Shown here: piece after piece, positions 5,393-7,009 of the stretch
How the letters are laid out: each line of letters opens with the position of its first letter
Numbering within the stretch: position 1 is the stretch's first letter
Origin: Candidatus Curtissbacteria bacterium RIFCSPLOWO2_01_FULL_38_11b
GTDB taxonomy: Bacteria; Patescibacteriota; Microgenomatia; Curtissbacterales; GWA2-41-24
Direction: 5' to 3'
Length of the DNA stretch: 7,009 bases
Assembly: GCA_001774995.1 (NCBI GenBank)
Contig: MFBO01000028.1
Coordinates: 1 to 7,009 of the forward strand
Notes under the pieces: model-generated
Databases searched by the model: none
Told to the model about the DNA's origin: nothing
The model's input: only the letters and a program-made list of their open reading frames with translations
Position numbers and translations under genes: made by a program

Positions 5393-5587
5393 CGGACTTA
5401 TTCTGAAGTTGCAGTCCCATTGCCCGTAACTGGCTTAGCTTCGTGAGCGGGAGACGGTATTCGGGTCGGACTCCTCGCTAGGCTCAATGATAACAATGAG
5501 GAAGCTAAATTACTAGCCTATCAGCTTGATACTTTGAACGAACGCTTAAACACCAGCTTTTTTAGTTCGAGTGGACTTTTTGCCTAA
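5393..5587 (+). repeat. Dispersed repeat copy R6 (subfamily A, long form)
   Basis: This is the second long copy. The extension 5393-5443 matches the R2 extension with eight substitutions, seven of them transitions, R6 having G or C every time. The core starts at 5444. From GCG at 5447 the plus frame reads AGDGIRVGLLARLND, NNEEAKLLAYQLDTLNERL and continues to TAA 5585-5587, 40 bases into the convergent HEPN gene. The stop codon of that gene (5546-5548) lies in the codon for the conserved Leu of the tail. AGCGGGAG and CTCCTCGCT can pair as in R5. Confidence 0.85.
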
Positions 5588-6574
5588 CGCTACTGTTTGT
5601 GAAATTAGTGGCCTCAATGATGGAAAAATCTCAGTATGGAAAACTTTATCAAGAAGAAGATACCTTGCTACATCGTGGGTCAGATGATTCAAGGACATTA
5701 AGGCTGTAGCATCTTTATCATAGTCGCCTATGCTTCTCTTTACATCGTAAACGATTTTATCCGCCTTTTGCGGAAATTCAAAAACAGCTGATGGAAATGC
5801 ACTATTGTGAACAGTATCATTTCTTATGTGTTTCCATACGGAAACTATAACACTGGTATAGTCAGTTGCAACCTTCACATTGCTCACCAACTCGTTTATT
5901 CGAGCTGCTATCCAGTCATAGGAACTTTGGGGGCTATGTGGTAAACCAGTACGATTACATACCTCACAATTAAGATTATTAGAGCAATATGGTTGTCTGC
6001 CGATTACCGCTTCAATTACTGAGAAACTAACCATTATTTGCCAATAAGTAGCATCGGTTATCTTTTTCTCTGGGTTAAAAGTCCCTCCTGTAAAACTATT
6101 TAGCGAGTTTTTAACAATATCAAGTGTATTCCTATCAAGTAACAAGAACTGACTATAAAGTTTGGAGTAATCTAGTTTTTTGTACTTTTCATTACTAGGG
6201 AAATACATGAGGCGTGCAATGTCACCATAATCTTCTAAGTAATTATCGTTTGCATCCTCGACGATTAACTCGCTTGGTGAGTAATCTTCCTCTTCGTACC
6301 AGGAAAGAGTATAGCCAGATGCTAATGTAAATGTATGAAAAATAACCCAATTATTTAAGAGCTTGCGGTCTTCAAATTTTGAAGTGACAATTAAAGAATC
6401 GTGCCACATACGATTCCCTTTAGATTTAATAGAAACCCTTTTGTCAGCTTTTATAATCAGGTCGCCAAGCTTTTGTGTTTGCTTTGGGCTAAAGTTTGTA
6501 AGAAATCTCTGTTTCATATTGCACCAACGATGGATTTTACAATATCTATACACAAGGAGGTAGTCACCTTTCAA
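5546..6574 (-). CDS. HEPN-domain protein (Apea-like), possible ribonuclease
   Basis: The C-terminal half looks like an Apea-type HEPN domain. A helix with SFSVIEAVIG (about 183-192) is followed by a Cys-rich insert (C197, C203, C206 and H213, a possible metal site) and then a helix carrying VWKHIRNDTVHNSAF. The signature R251-N252-xxx-H256 (Rx4H) is the catalytic motif of HEPN ribonucleases, which often act in defence or toxin systems. Residues about 20-180 form an unassigned N-terminal region with aromatic and acidic stretches (SWYEEEDYSP). The longest frame starts with TTG at 6574, preceded by AAGGGG four bases away. A GTG seven codons later has AAAGGTGA ten bases before it, and ATG at residue 20 opens MKQRFLTNF, so the true start is uncertain. 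No antitoxin-like partner is adjacent. The stop lies inside repeat R6. Confidence 0.8.
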   Translation of the reverse strand: MKGDYLLVYRYCKIHRWCNMKQRFLTNFSPKQTQKLGDLIIKADKRVSIKSKGNRMWHDSLIVTSKFEDRKLLNNWVIFHTFTLASGYTLSWYEEEDYSPSELIVEDANDNYLEDYGDIARLMYFPSNEKYKKLDYSKLYSQFLLLDRNTLDIVKNSLNSFTGGTFNPEKKITDATYWQIMVSFSVIEAVIGRQPYCSNNLNCEVCNRTGLPHSPQSSYDWIAARINELVSNVKVATDYTSVIVSVWKHIRNDTVHNSAFPSAVFEFPQKADKIVYDVKRSIGDYDKDATALMSLNHLTHDVARYLLLDKVFHTEIFPSLRPLISQTVALGKKSTRTKKAGV

Positions 6575-6603
6575 AAATCCCCTTAATAATAATGCGCAGA
6601 TAA

Positions 6604-6609
6604 TTTATA
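6604..6609 (-). promoter_or_regulatory. Possible -10 box of the HEPN gene
   Basis: TATAAA on the minus strand (6609-6604) lies about 30 bases before the TTG at 6574 and would leave a short leader that includes AAGGGG (6584-6579). No convincing -35 box is found. Confidence 0.35.
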
Positions 6610-6708
6610 CACCCCGATACATCCGCTGTTTCTAAAAACCTTTCGGGGATGAGTTTTTGAAATTAGGGAAGTTGGGTATTTAGATAAATAGAAAAACTCA
6701 GTTAAGCA

Positions 6709-7009
6709 CTAAGGTAATTCTCGAGATTCTAAAGCGTCTGCGACCTCGTGAGCAACCTGTTTATGATGCTCTGTGGCGGACTCGGGATTGTTCTCAAAAG
6801 CGTCTGAAAGGGACCAGCGGTTTAATTTCGGGTCATCTTTTACATCAACATTGGGTTTTGCATTTCTTCCATCTATTTCAGCGTAACCTGTAAATCTAAA
6901 AACCCTAGTTTCAAAGGAGTTACGGCCTCGCAAAAGCCCAAATGAAGAAGGAATTGTACTTACCCACAAGCCAGTATTCGTACCTTCTCTTCTGACTACT
7001 GTGGAAAGT
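6709..7009 (-). CDS. Unrecognised protein, C-terminal fragment (100 residues visible)
   Basis: The minus-strand frame is open from the window edge to TAA at 6711-6709, so the start lies outside. A TTG at 6969 is not a likely start, because the frame continues upstream in the same style (STVVRREGTNTGLWVS). The visible part is rich in Arg, Asp, Glu and Asn. It has a beta-like segment (ETRVFRFTGYAEIDG) and an acidic, helical end with SATEHHKQVAHEVADALES. There are no membrane helices or cysteines in this part. I do not recognise a family. This is the only gap in the window (6575-6708, before the HEPN gene) that holds no copy of the repeat. Confidence 0.6.
   Translation of the reverse strand, partial: LSTVVRREGTNTGLWVSTIPSSFGLLRGRNSFETRVFRFTGYAEIDGRNAKPNVDVKDDPKLNRWSLSDAFENNPESATEHHKQVAHEVADALESRELP

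Noticed and set aside
261..5587. CRISPR array
   Set aside because: The repeats are over 100 bp, diverged and separated by whole genes, not by short spacers, and no cas gene is present.
6612..6657. Inverted repeat CCCCGA / TCGGGG followed by GAGTTTTT
   Set aside because: It has six-base arms with a 25-base loop. The T run is on the plus strand, where no gene ends. It is too weak to call a terminator. The rest of the 6575-6708 gap shows no repeat copy.
6709..6969. An 86-residue gene starting with TTG at 6969
   Set aside because: The frame continues open to the window edge, so this is more likely the C-terminal part of a longer gene.

Overview
The window is an AT-rich, gene-dense bacterial stretch with eight recognisable coding regions (two of them cut by the window edges), very short intergenic gaps and genes on both strands. 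TGA is used as a stop, so the code looks standard. Several genes seem to start almost at their transcription start, with -10 boxes only 6-10 bases before the start codon. Low GC, small proteins of unknown function, leaderless promoters and a Gram-positive-type BdbC fit a Patescibacteria/CPR (Microgenomates-like) genome. That assignment is inference; there is no marker gene here to prove it.

Layout from left to right: a partial disulfide-bond protein BdbC (minus, 1-219); repeat R1; a membrane-anchored exported protein (minus, 399-1046); repeat R2; a palindrome-controlled operon of a GHKL ATPase and a STAS-like DUF4325 protein (plus, 1333-2597); repeat R3; a full-length SerA phosphoglycerate dehydrogenase (minus, 2745-3977); repeat R4; a short amino-acid-kinase-like protein (plus, 4199-4690); repeat R5; an unrecognised 156-residue protein (minus, 4834-5304); repeat R6; a HEPN-type protein with an RNxxxH motif (minus, 5546-6574); and the C-terminal part of an unrecognised protein (minus, 6709 to the window end).

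The main discovery is the repeat family R1-R6. Six copies of a roughly 115-195 bp element sit one in each gap between neighbouring transcription units, all in the same orientation although the genes themselves point both ways. Only the last gap (6575-6708) lacks one. The first half of the element is almost invariant at the base level. The second half differs between copies mainly at synonymous positions of one plus-strand frame that spells a helix-like peptide (core EEAKLLAFQLE), and the tail runs up to or into the stop codon of the next minus-strand gene. R1 and R3 form a subfamily carrying an extra palindromic insert of the TCGAAGGG type at the same site. The arrangement resembles an array of [gene + recombination site] cassettes, or serial copies of the 3' end of a mobile gene. 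Neither idea is proved by this window, which contains no recombinase or reverse transcriptase.

The genes do not form one pathway. Envelope thiol chemistry (BdbC), serine synthesis (SerA), a signalling-type ATPase/STAS pair and a HEPN protein lie side by side as separate units, which fits a mosaic built unit by unit.
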